NCBI GenBank assembly: GCA_949825025.1
Contig: OX463781.1
Location: 25,422,192-25,486,191 of the forward strand
Source: Siphlonurus alternatus
Taxonomy: Eukaryota > Arthropoda > Insecta > Ephemeroptera > Siphlonuridae
Direction of reading: 5' to 3'
DNA length: 64,000 nt
Shown here: piece by piece, positions 51,621-60,438 of the stretch
Layout: each line of letters begins with the position of its first letter
How positions within the stretch are numbered: position 1 is the stretch's first letter
Notes under the pieces: model-generated
Told to the model about the DNA's origin: nothing
Database searches by the model: none
Seen by the model: the letters and a program-made list of their open reading frames with translations, nothing else
Program-made: the position numbers and the translations under genes

Positions 51621-51929
51621 ATAAGTTTTTCTTTTTATTTATTTATTTTTTTTTTAATTATGGGAGGGGACTCTAGCCACATGTTGTGGAATAACTGATA
51701 ACCCTTCCATAACTGCCAAAAAACAATTGTAAAAAAAAAAAAAAGTCCTCACCTGTATATTAGTCCCTGTAGCAGGTAGCAGGCCTTAGTACAGAACTGG
51801 CAGTGTGTCAATGCTGAGAAAAGGGTCAGGAACTAGCAAGTGTCAGCCTTTCAACAGCAGAACTACACAATTATTGCTACAGTAATTAATGCTAAGACTT
51901 TGTTCTCAACTATGGAATATCGTGGTGAA

Positions 51930-51938
<9 letters not shown>

Positions 51939-51984
<46 letters not shown>
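51939..51984. repeat. (TA)n microsatellite
   Basis: Pure TA run in an intron of the unidentified gene. Confidence 0.95.
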
Positions 51985-51987
<3 letters not shown>

Positions 51988-52082
51988 TTGTCTTTACAGC
52001 TGATAATACATATGTCTGATTGTGTTCGTAACTAGTAAGAAATTCAAATTACATTATCTGACTTGATCCTTTTTGTCCATAG

Positions 52083-52298
52083 GGTCTTGCTGGCCTTTGC
52101 TCGGCTGGTGCGCGGGTTTCGCACAGCCTTCAAGTGCTAGCTCAAGGGCTGCCTGTGGGGGCCACAGCGGGACACTGTCGGTCTGCTTGGGATGAGCTGC
52201 TGAGGGCTACACAGGCAGCCAGCTTGTCAGTACGAGGAGAGGTGAGCGCTGGCCTCAGAGAGCTGGCTACTGAAGAGCAGCCATCGAGAACTACTGAG
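52083..52298 (+). CDS. Unidentified gene, third visible exon (helical region)
   Basis: 72 codons, residues 92-163: GLAGLCSAGARVSHSLQVLA, then SAWDELLRATQAASLSVRGE. It is rich in Ala, Leu, Ser and Glu, with heptad-like spacing consistent with long helices. Acceptor TCCATAG, donor GAG/GTTGGT (weak). Confidence 0.75.
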
Positions 52299-52709
52299 GT
52301 TGGTACAGCTGCTGTATAATAATTGTATGCTTCAATTATTTCTATTGGAGACATTGTAATACATATAATCTAAAATTTTGAACATCAATCAATGACCATC
52401 TTTTGGCTAGTAAGGCATAAGAGTGTTAACATTTTTAGGCTTCATTTATGAAATTAATAATTATATACTGTAATGCAAGTTAAACAATTATTATGCATAC
52501 TGTATGTAATTAAAATTGAGGCCTTGCAATCAAACTGATGTAAATGCCATAATTACTGTCACTACATATCATTATCAGGAAAAAAATCTTTACTTGCAAT
52601 GATTTATATTTCTATTTGATCAGCATGGTTCATAATCACATGCACATTGTTTTAAATGCAGTTGCAAAAATTAAAATTTTAGTGTGACCAAACTCATATT
52701 CTTTCACAG

Positions 52710-52802
52710 CAAATTGTATCAAGCAGCCTTGCAACACTGATAAACTTGCAGTACCAGTTCTGCGTGGCATGCTGTGAGTGTTTCGGCAACATAGGAGCTC
52801 AG
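52710..52802 (+). CDS. Unidentified gene, fourth visible exon
   Basis: 31 codons, residues 164-194: QIVSSSLATLINLQYQFCVA, then CCECFGNIGAQ, which has four Cys. The pattern continues the helical block. Acceptor TTTCACAG, donor CAG/GTGAGC. Confidence 0.78.
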
Positions 52803-52959
52803 GTGAGCCAAGACTTAATATTAAGCAATACCGAAACTCTTCCCCCTCCTCTCTCCTTGCTAATACTGTACAGATAACTTATATAACTGTATATAACTTA
52901 TTTATTAAAAATCAGTACACATATTAATTATATTTAGTATATGAAATTACTTTTTAATG

Positions 52960-53275
52960 CCCTCCAGTGCGTCTTTATTGTATTTCTGGTAGAGAGACCA
53001 TACTGGGCTCGCATAGTCATGCATGGGCCTAATCAGTGTGAGTTACAAGATTATCATAGTGTGTAATGAAAATTTGTTACAATGACGTTGCAAGAAACCC
53101 ATTACATAATTTATTAAAACATTTACATATTTTATCTACCCGGGGCTTAAATTTCAATTTTGTATCAAAAATTACACCTAGGTCTTTTACTTCAAGTAAT
53201 CTGGCTAACTCATCATCATTGATTGAATATTTAAAACATACAACATGCATACATGATCTTCAAGAAAATAAAAAT
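52960..53275 (-). pseudogene. LINE reverse-transcriptase fragment
   Basis: The minus strand encodes SINDDELARLLEVKDLGVIF followed by DTKLKFKPRVDKI, the LGV.FD..L.F hallmark at the RT thumb of LINEs, then FNKLCNGFLATSL and a stop. Further pieces after the stop include CEPSMVSLPEIQ, like the usual Y.SPVWSP block. It is a dead fragment lying 15-20 bases from the acceptor of the next exon. Confidence 0.8.
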
Positions 53276-53290
53276 TACCTCTTTGTACAG

Positions 53291-53738
53291 GAGGTGATTC
53301 CTCCCCAGCAACACCAGCAGCAGCCATACCACCAACATCAACAAAGTCAACCACATCACCCCCACCAACAGCAGCAGCAAGTGTCTCCCTGTGGTGAAAA
53401 TGCTGGCAGTCGACAGCAGCAGCTGTTCTCTCGCCTTCTTGGTGGACAGCGGCGATGGTCAGAGGTTGCTGCCAGGCGCACAGCCGAACGAGAAGAAGAT
53501 GGGGAAGAGGGTGGTGCCCCTCGTCGCTGGTCTGTTCCTTGGGAGGGTCCAGGGGCTGGTGGAGGAGCAGGGGGTCAGCACCAGCTGGCAGTACCCTTAG
53601 TGGCCCACGAAAGAAGCAGCAGGTCAACCACACCAGACTCTGCGTCACTGGCCAGCCAGGAGGAGCTGCAGGAGGTGATTTCACTGCTATCATGTCGGCC
53701 AACTACGCAGTTGCACCCCACCAGCAGGCAGCTCCCTG
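53291..53738 (+). CDS. Unidentified gene, fifth visible exon (Gln/His-rich)
   Basis: Encodes residues 195-343. It starts EVIPPQQHQQQPYHQHQQ, then SRQQQLFSRLLGGQRRWSEV, a Glu/Asp-rich piece, a Gly-rich linker (GPGAGGGAGG) and SRSTTPDSASLASQEELQEV. Acceptor TTTGTACAG. The exon ends at CTG/GCAAGT, a GC-AG donor; it is preferred because it is the only end that keeps phase 1 with the next two exons, and because GCAAGT is the usual context of GC donors. Confidence 0.8.
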
Positions 53739-54649
53739 GCAAGTGTAAATGGTTTAGTGTACCTTTTGTTGCATAGATTTGAAATTCAAATAATATAGAT
53801 TATTACAGTACATGAACATTGACTGAAAGCTTCAGTTACAAACATAATTAGTGTTATTATAGAACAACATTTAAAAAATATATATATTTGAAACAAAATC
53901 TGTATCAGATGCTTGTACTGTTTCTACCAAAGCGTACTTAGATTAGATTATATTAAAGCGTGTCGCATAATTAAAGTTGCTGGGTTATGAAAATTCAATG
54001 CTCGTTCTTTTCTATTTTGTCCACAATGGCACTGCTGACACATACTTTTCCTAAAAGCATCGGAAAGTGAAGCATTTTCGGTTTGAGATAAACACGAAAA
54101 AAAAAAAAAATCAAAATATTAATCAATTAGTTATTATTATTATTAATAAAATTAATTATGTAATAAATCAAATCATTGTTTAATTATTTATCAATAAATT
54201 ATTTTTTTAAATTTTTAATGTATTTCGTAGTTCAACTGTTTTCTACCTGTCAGTAGCGCCGTCACCTCATAGTGCCAATATTTTGAACCAAAGCTTGGTA
54301 TAGGGCCTACCAATTGGATGTGACAAGCTTTAATATAAACTGAGTTCGCTTTGGTTTCTACTATGCATCTTATAAATTTTTCATTCCCTTTTTTAAATCC
54401 ATTATAAAACAAGTCGGGGAAGTAGAAACTCTTTGTATCTACTGTATACTGTGTGTATGTATGTTGATAACATATTTATTTTATGTAATATTAAATTTAA
54501 GGAAAATAAACCATTTCGGTTGTGGTATATACAGTATATTTTAAAGGAAAGGATAGGAATAACCAGCAAGGCCTTACCGATCGAGAAGTCACAGAAGGAG
54601 AAAATCTTGCGGTCACAGGTTCTGTGACTTCTCGATTGGTAAGGCCTTG

Positions 54650-55255
54650 TCCTTATTATTAAACATCACTTTCGGGACCCCAAAATTAACCAGCGTTTTC
54701 CTATGCTGGCACGCACTTCCTTTGGGCGAGCGTCTGGGTTCGTCGGAACCCGACGAAACTTTTCCTGGGGGTTCCCGGGGGTGGCCGCCGTAACCAGGAA
54801 AATAATAAAAAATCCACGTCCGGGAGGGGGACTGGGGGTGAATTTTTTTATCTAGATTTTTGGGGTGTTTCGGCCTCCGAGCTCTTCCGGTGCTGTGCGC
54901 TGGCCTTGGCCGGTGGAGGTCTTTGCCCGGTGAACTTTTGTTGCTGCCGAGTCGTGTTCGGTTCTGGACGCCGGACACCGTTTCGGCAGCGCGCGCCGCC
55001 CGTGAGGTTACGTTTGGAAATTTGGGCTCTTCGGTGTCGTGTGGTCTGTGTTTCGAATCACCGTGTGTTCGAGTGTTGGTGCGTGGTGTGTTGTCGTGGC
55101 CGTGTAGTGAGGACGTCATGCTATTGCGACGTATTACGTGTCACTTTGATGTGTTATGGCCCTCTATCATGCACTTTGAATCACAAATGTGGACATCGTG
55201 GACACGGGGTGACCTTGTGCAGCGTGACTCCAAGGCTAGGGGATCTCCTCCCTGA
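54650..55255. other. GC-rich island with open frames on both strands
   Basis: About 600 bases, strikingly richer in G+C than the surroundings and open in one minus frame (54613-55119) and two plus frames (54860-55255, 54906-55292). None shows a domain I recognise. It could be a 5' region or ORF1-like part of a retroelement, or captured host DNA. Confidence 0.4.
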
Positions 55256-55924
55256 GTTCATCTTTTCGTTGGTTTCGATTTGTGTTTTCTGATACGTAAA
55301 CATGCAACACACAACGTACTAGTGCTACTTTTTCCATTTTTTATACATACAGTGTTTCCTGCCATTGGAAAGTTTATGGTTACCAACTTCAACAGCTTCT
55401 TTGTCGTCCAAGTTTGAATGTTGGTGGAAAAAGGCAAGTCTACCATTGGTAGGAAGAGTTCTGCTAACTGGGATTGACTGAAGCTTTTGCATATCGTCAA
55501 TGCTTTGAAATTATTATACTTTATTAACTTTCTTTGTGTGACTGCTGCCATCCCATTGGCTGCTTCTGTTTAGAGGCAATATTGCAAAAGGGGATCTGAC
55601 TGCTCAGTGCAGTGATGTGAAATTCGCGCGAAGATTGGTCCGCGAAAATGCGCATGCGAATATCCGCGCAAGTGCGTGCATATGTGCGTAAGATAGTTTC
55701 AAGATGGTGGCCGCCCGCAAATGGAATCACGTGAGCACAGATATTGTAGACATTCAGAAGTTCGATAATTTTCCCATAGATGGAGATGCCATGGTAGCAC
55801 ATTCCAAGCAAACTACTTTCAGGTGTGACTTAATTAATATAACTTTATATAAAATTGATTATTTTCGTAAATAATGCTCGGATTTACTCCCAATGAGGTC
55901 TAGGGGGGGTTATAAAATTAAGGT

Positions 55925-56215
55925 GCAAGTAATGCGGGTTGCATACTTTCAGGGGCATGTAGGTTGTGGTTGCATACTTTCAGGGGAAGTTTGGTTGGGT
56001 TGCATACTTTCAGGGGCATGCAAGTGAAGGTTGCCTACCTTTAGGGGTAACTTATAATAACTTTATATAAAAACGAATATTTTCGTAAATAATGCTCAGA
56101 TCATCTCCCAATTAGGTCTAGGGGGGGTTATCAAATTAAGGTGTAATTAATGCAGGTTGCATACTTTCAGGGGCATGTAGGTTGAGGTTGCCTACTTTCA
56201 GGGGCAATTTGCGTT
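55925..56215. repeat. Irregular short repeats with TTGCATACTTTCAGGGGCA
   Basis: At least six copies of a GGTTGCATACTTTCAGGGG-type unit (some with CCTAC). The CTAGGGGGGGTTAT block is also duplicated at about 55905 and 56110. Confidence 0.85.
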
Positions 56216-56349
56216 CGGTACATCATTACGAGGTTTAATTACAACTGGCCACCTCTTTGTGTTGAAGATGCGCAGTGTCCGGAGTAAGCCCATTGCCTTG
56301 CTCGCTCGAACACGACCGGACGCTAAGAAAATAATTAACTCGAATCTCC

Positions 56350-56505
56350 CCAAACTCCTTAAAAAAATTATTAAATAAAATAAAATAAATAATAATAAAA
56401 TAGTAGGGGCCTAACAACTGCGTCTGACTCCTTAAAAAAATTATTAAATAAAATAAAATAAATAATAATAAAATAGTAGGGGTCTAACAACTGCGTCTGA
56501 GTTGT
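56350..56505. repeat. Tandem duplication of about 75 bp
   Basis: CTCCTTAAAAAAATTATT through AACAACTGCGTCTGA occurs twice in direct succession with one base difference. Confidence 0.92.
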
Positions 56506-56632
56506 TACCTGAGCCTGTTCATCTTCGCTAATTTAAAACACTATAATATCTGTCAACATATGGCTGAGAGATTTTTGGAAGTGCATCACTGCACTAGGTG
56601 GAAAGCAAGACGAATTTATCCCCGGGAGGGAG

Positions 56633-56745
56633 CGGCGTATTTTTATACTTGAAATGGTCACCCATCCAAGTATTAACCACGCTTGACGTAGCCTGACTTC
56701 AGTGATCTAACGAGAACCGGTCAATGCATAACACCACGCTCCACC
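56633..56745 (-). pseudogene. 5S rRNA-derived sequence (pseudogene or SINE3 head)
   Basis: The minus strand reads ACCGGTTCTCGTTAGATCAC, then GAAGTCAGGC, then TGGTTAATACTTGGATGGGT and GACC, following 5S rRNA through the internal control region. Mutations occur at several otherwise invariant positions and the 5' and 3' stems are lost, so it is not a working 5S gene. A tail of unrelated sequence on its 3' side would fit a 5S-headed SINE. Confidence 0.8.
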
Positions 56746-57035
56746 TCTACTCTGAATTACTCTGAATTTTTTTAGATTTCTATGAGTCCTGCAAATATTT
56801 CTAAATAATTATTGAACGTTCTGTAATTTAAGTTGGCACCCCTGAATCGTTAATAAAAAGGATAGGACAGAGACGCCTGTTGATGCCTCCAGAGGGCGTG
56901 GCAGCACATTTAATAATTATTTAAAAATAGTTCTGGGTTTCAAAAAAATCTGGAAAAAATCAGAGTAGCATAATTTGGTACCTTCAATTCATTTCTGTAA
57001 TAAACAATTTTCATGTAGGTTGTCCATTTTGCATT
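56745..57035. mobile_element. Family B' MITE, left end truncated
   Basis: It starts inside the left arm (TACTCTGAATT) next to the 5S-like sequence and ends with the normal TTGTCCATT terminus. The centre has CCAGAGGGCGTGGC. Confidence 0.75.
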
Positions 57036-57234
57036 AAAATACCGTTATGATATCACGTACTGAATACTTATATAGATGGCAACATATGATTGACAAAATT
57101 AATTAAAAGACTTGAAACCAAACGAGCGTAGGCGAGTTTACACCCCACCCCTAGTTTGTTATTCCTATCCTTTCCTTTAAAATATATTATTTTATGTCAT
57201 GTTTGGTTACCAATGGCGGAACTTGTTTTTCAAC

Positions 57235-57514
57235 ATTGTTCACAGTGCTCTCTGGGGCTCCTAATACCCAGTCTGCACGCCAGACAGTTAAGTACCGTTT
57301 TTTAGCGGGGCACGTATGTTGTTTGCACAACATTCCGCGGTCTTAATCACCCCAGCGGAGTATAGACAGCCGTAAGCTGCCTTCCTCCTACCAACTCTTT
57401 CATCTAGTAGCCAGTCACACCCATTTCATGTCGCGAAAAGTCTGCCGTGTTCGGGATTTGAACCGGGGACCTCTCGGACGAGAGCCAAGTGTACTAACCA
57501 CTACACCAAAGAGC
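57235..57514 (-). mobile_element. tRNA-derived SINE
   Basis: The minus-strand head from 57514 has an A box, TGGTGTAGTGG, and a B box, GGTTCAAATCC. The anticodon arm is replaced by a tight CTCTC-GTCC-GAGAG hairpin, so it is not a functional tRNA. A body of about 200 bases follows. The 3' end is uncertain. Confidence 0.75.
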
Positions 57515-57771
57515 AGATATTTTATGTAATGTAACTGTAAACAAAAATCTAAATTGATGCATCTATAATGTTGGACAAAATTTGTTTAAGTAGTTAAAAA
57601 TTAGTACTGTGAAGTAGCAAAAAGTTTCTGAATGTGTAAGTTAACATAAGACTAGTTTTAATTGAAAATATGTTTGAGCTTGTCTCCTTTTTGATGCAGT
57701 TTATACAAGTAGGGTAATTGTGTAAAGTGTAGTGATAATGACATCTTGTAATCATCAATGTATGGTTGCAG

Positions 57772-57861
57772 GTGTGACACTAACCAACTGCAGTCAGCCA
57801 GAATCAAGAGATGTGTGGCCACAGGTAGTTCCTCTCTTTCCTCGCGGCGACACAAACACGG
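57772..57861 (+). CDS. Unidentified gene, sixth visible exon
   Basis: 90 bases, phases 1 to 1. Reads GVTLTNCSQPESRDVWPQVV and PLFPRGDTNTG. Acceptor GGTTGCAG, donor ACGG/GTGAGC. The frame is fixed by the neighbours; no domain. Confidence 0.68.
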
Positions 57862-58636
57862 GTGAGCTACATGAACAGTACCACATGTTAAAATCAAATA
57901 TATAGTGTATATAATATATATATTGCGACACTATTGAATGTTTTTTTATTTGCCTACTTTATTAGATATTATATTAATTAATATATGAAAAAATCAAACT
58001 AAGCATTGTTATTTATTAAAAAAAAAAAAAAGGATAGCAACACACATGATAGAAAAAGAATCATTGGGAAGGGAGATAGTTCAAGCTTTTAGCCGTCATT
58101 GGCATTGCTGGGTCAATAAATATAAATCTAGATCAAAAGACGCAATTTTTTTTTTGAATTCCTTAACTTTCAACGGCCGGAAGTTGGAGAAGGTTGTGTT
58201 TCTTTTGGTACAGGATTGTTTCACTGCAAATATAAAAGCCAAAACTGTTCCCCTTCTTTAAGTTTTATTTGCTTGCTAAAAGCTTGTATCATATTCAAAT
58301 TCAAAATTCTTTAATCTTTCTAAAAGACAAGTCAACAATCCGTAGTAATTATATTCCACTTAAAGTTTTGTTAAATATGTACATTCTGTCTTTCTCAAAA
58401 AAATAATCAATTATGTACACATTCTTTAAAAATAAAGAACACTTCACTTTCTTCTTATAAATATGAATTTTTTCTTCACTTTTGATATCCACAGATAAAT
58501 TATTATAAAATCGTTGGATTGAGTACATAAAAACCATGTTCATAAGCAGTCATTCTATGATATTCTGGGGCATATTCTATGCAAGTTGAATGCTCCATAA
58601 AATTTTAGCCCCTTTTTATTAGTGTGTGATGTGCAG
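57862..58636 (+). other. Intron; nothing recognised
   Basis: AT-rich DNA with an A-run at 58020. A 71-residue frame at 58046-58261 shows no recognisable domain or splice context. Confidence 0.5.
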
Positions 58637-58778
58637 GAGGAGGAGGCTGGAGCCAGGGACTCAACGAGACAACATCTCATGTAGAGTCTGGGCCTCGGAG
58701 AGGCAGCTCCCCTCGACCAACTCACCACCACCGCACGAGAGCAGGATGGACTCCTCATGAACCTCTTTACAACACCAT
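58637..58778 (+). CDS. Unidentified gene, seventh visible exon
   Basis: 142 bases. Reads GGGWSQGLNETTSHVESGPR, then a His/Arg/Pro-rich segment, then TPHEPLYNT. Acceptor GATGTGCAG, donor AT/GTGAGT. Phases match both neighbours. Confidence 0.72.
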
Positions 58779-59142
58779 GTGAGTATCTAGGGCTTCATAG
58801 AAAAAAATAAACGTTTAAAACAACAGTACGTAGCTTTGATGTGACTAGAGCATAATCAAAAAAACATTAATTACTGGTAATAAAGTGACTATGTATGGAT
58901 AATACACATTTTAATTTTTATTGGATAAAAAATTAAATTATAGTAAGAAATGTTGCACTGATTTATTTTCACTTTTTTTTTTTTTTTTCTTATCTGGTAA
59001 CAATTATTTCATACATATATACATAGTTACTATAGTCAGTGGTGCATAACTCACTATAATAGTTACATGTATTGAAAACTGATTGAGGCATCACCAGGCA
59101 TCACAATCAAATCTTATTGTTAACAGTTGCCTAAGACATAGT

Positions 59143-59286
59143 AAGGGGCATTCACAAAGCTTTAAGGCTACAATTAAGGCTCATTAATTTAAGACCAGAA
59201 ATTTTGGGTCTAAAAAACACGTCTAAAATCAAGCTTTAAATTATCGAGCCTTAAATGTGACCTGAAGACTCTGTGAATTCCCCTTA
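59143..59286. mobile_element. MITE with GGGGCATTCACAAAGC ends
   Basis: Inverted ends and partial arm pairing (TTAAGGCT, AAGCTTTAAA). Related by its termini to 14392-14571. Confidence 0.65.
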
Positions 59287-59435
59287 ATTTGACTATGTCA
59301 CTTCTTTTTTAATAGTTCCTGGACTTAAAAAAGAATTAAGAAAAGTCAGAATGACATGTCTTTTTTTTTATTTCTTGATTTATAATTTATTCAAATTAAG
59401 GAAAATAAACCATTTAGGTTGTGATAATCTTATTA

Positions 59436-59645
59436 AAAGAAAAGGATAGGAATAACCAGCAAGGCCTTACCGATCGAAAGAGTCACAGCAGGTGGAAATT
59501 CTTGCGGTCACAGAGGTTCACTCGAAAGTTTTTACATTTTTTTTTTTTACATTTTTAAAAAACTTTCGAGTGAACCTCTGTGACCGCAAGAATTTCCACC
59601 TGCTGTGACTCTTTTGATCGGTAAGGCCTTGCTGGTTATTCCTAT
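59436..59645. mobile_element. Hairpin of about 210 bp with AAGGATAGGAATAACC ends
   Basis: Near-perfect arms of about 95 bp: AATAACCAGCAAGGCCTTAC, GAAATTCTTGCGGTCACAG and TTCACTCGAAAGTTT, each with its complement. It shares arms with the left end of 54541-57180 and the fragment at 16250-16370. Confidence 0.85.
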
Positions 59646-59787
59646 GATTTATAATTTATGTTAAAATTTATGATATACATTACGTATATATTTTTTTCCC
59701 ATACATAAGTTGCCAATATGCCATAAACACTTTTTTTTTATTATTGTTTGTATATTGTACTTAAGTCTTGTGTACATATATTGACAG

Positions 59788-59941
59788 CTGGGGAGAGCAG
59801 GAGGGTGAGCAGGCTGGAAATTTGGAGCTGTTTCCCCCCAACCAGAGTGATGGCTGCTCCCCATACCAGCGCAAGTCTAGCTCTTCAACTGACTCTTCAT
59901 CCTCCAGTTCTCTGCCTCAGCAACACACAAACTCAGTGTCG
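59788..59941 (+). CDS. Unidentified gene, eighth visible exon (Ser-rich)
   Basis: 154 bases. Completes an Ile codon, then WGEQEGEQAGNLELFPPNQS, a serine run (KSSSSTDSSSSSSLPQQ) and HTNSVS. Acceptor TTGACAG, donor TCG/GTGAGT. Confidence 0.78.
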
Positions 59942-60309
59942 GTGAGTCCAACTATCTGCTGCAATTAAGTCAAATGTTACCTTGTCAATGTGAAATCAAG
60001 GAATCTTTGAAAATTAATTTGTTTTGATGCACTGTAAACATTATTATTATTATTATTTTAATTTGTCTTAAAGTAGGTTTAGTTTTGACTTCGTATTAAC
60101 TGTGTTTAGTAAAAATTTGTTCACTACTGCATTGGATTGTTTTAGAATCTTTGTACTGTTGTAAAGGAAATTTCCATGTACAGGGAAAAAAGTGCATGTA
60201 GATGTCCATTAATATTTTCTTAATTATATGATATGTACAGTAGTATTCTTATTCTTTATGTTATAGCCTTCGATTCTACGATTCTAATTTTTTTTTTTTT
60301 TTCTCATAG

Positions 60310-60438
60310 GATCAACGGCCCAGTCATCTGTACTCAATGTGGAACAGCAGCGAGGTGGCACCAGCCCTGCCCTTCATCCAGCTGCCATCAAGTCCTGGCC
60401 ACTCCCACCAGGACAACCTTGGCCACATGCTGCCCTGA
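60310..60438 (+). CDS. Unidentified gene, last coding exon
   Basis: 43 codons with stop TGA at 60436. Reads DQRPSHLYSMWNSSEVAPAL, then PFIQLPSSPGHSHQDN and LGHMLP. The acceptor has a long T tract (TTTTCTCATAG). The aromatic/proline C-terminus looks like a peptide under selection, perhaps a short binding motif; this is inference. Confidence 0.78.
   Translation, partial: DQRPSHLYSMWNSSEVAPALPFIQLPSSPGHSHQDNLGHMLP

Larger units (their letters stand above)
54541..57180. mobile_element. Composite element with TTAA ends and AGGAAAGGATAGGAATAAC inverted repeats
   Basis: The 19-base terminus is found at 54545 and, inverted, at 57158-57176, each next to TTAA. The first 120 bases form a hairpin (GGCCTTACCGATCGAGAAGTC and near-complement) shared with 59436-59645 and partly with 16250-16370. 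About 45 bases left of the TTAA are also shared with the 59.4-kb copy, so the true left border may be further out. Later insertions (5S-like, family B' MITE) fill the right half. Confidence 0.55.
53739..57771 (+). other. GC-AG intron of the unidentified gene (4.0 kb)
   Basis: Mostly mobile DNA: a TTAA element, a 5S-derived sequence, a family B' MITE and a tRNA-derived SINE. The first 800 bases are plain AT-rich DNA. Confidence 0.7.

Noticed and set aside
53205..53702. 165-residue minus-strand frame opposite the Gln/His-rich exon
   Set aside because: Shadow of the plus-strand exon, whose splice sites and phases are consistent; its last residues belong to the LINE fragment region.
54613..55119. 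168-residue minus-strand frame as a gene
   Set aside because: It lies opposite two plus-strand frames in a GC-rich island and extends into the transposon hairpin; no domain recognised. Kept only as an observation.
57440..57514. Functional tRNA-Glu-like gene
   Set aside because: The anticodon arm is replaced by a tight hairpin with a 4-base loop, and a SINE body follows.
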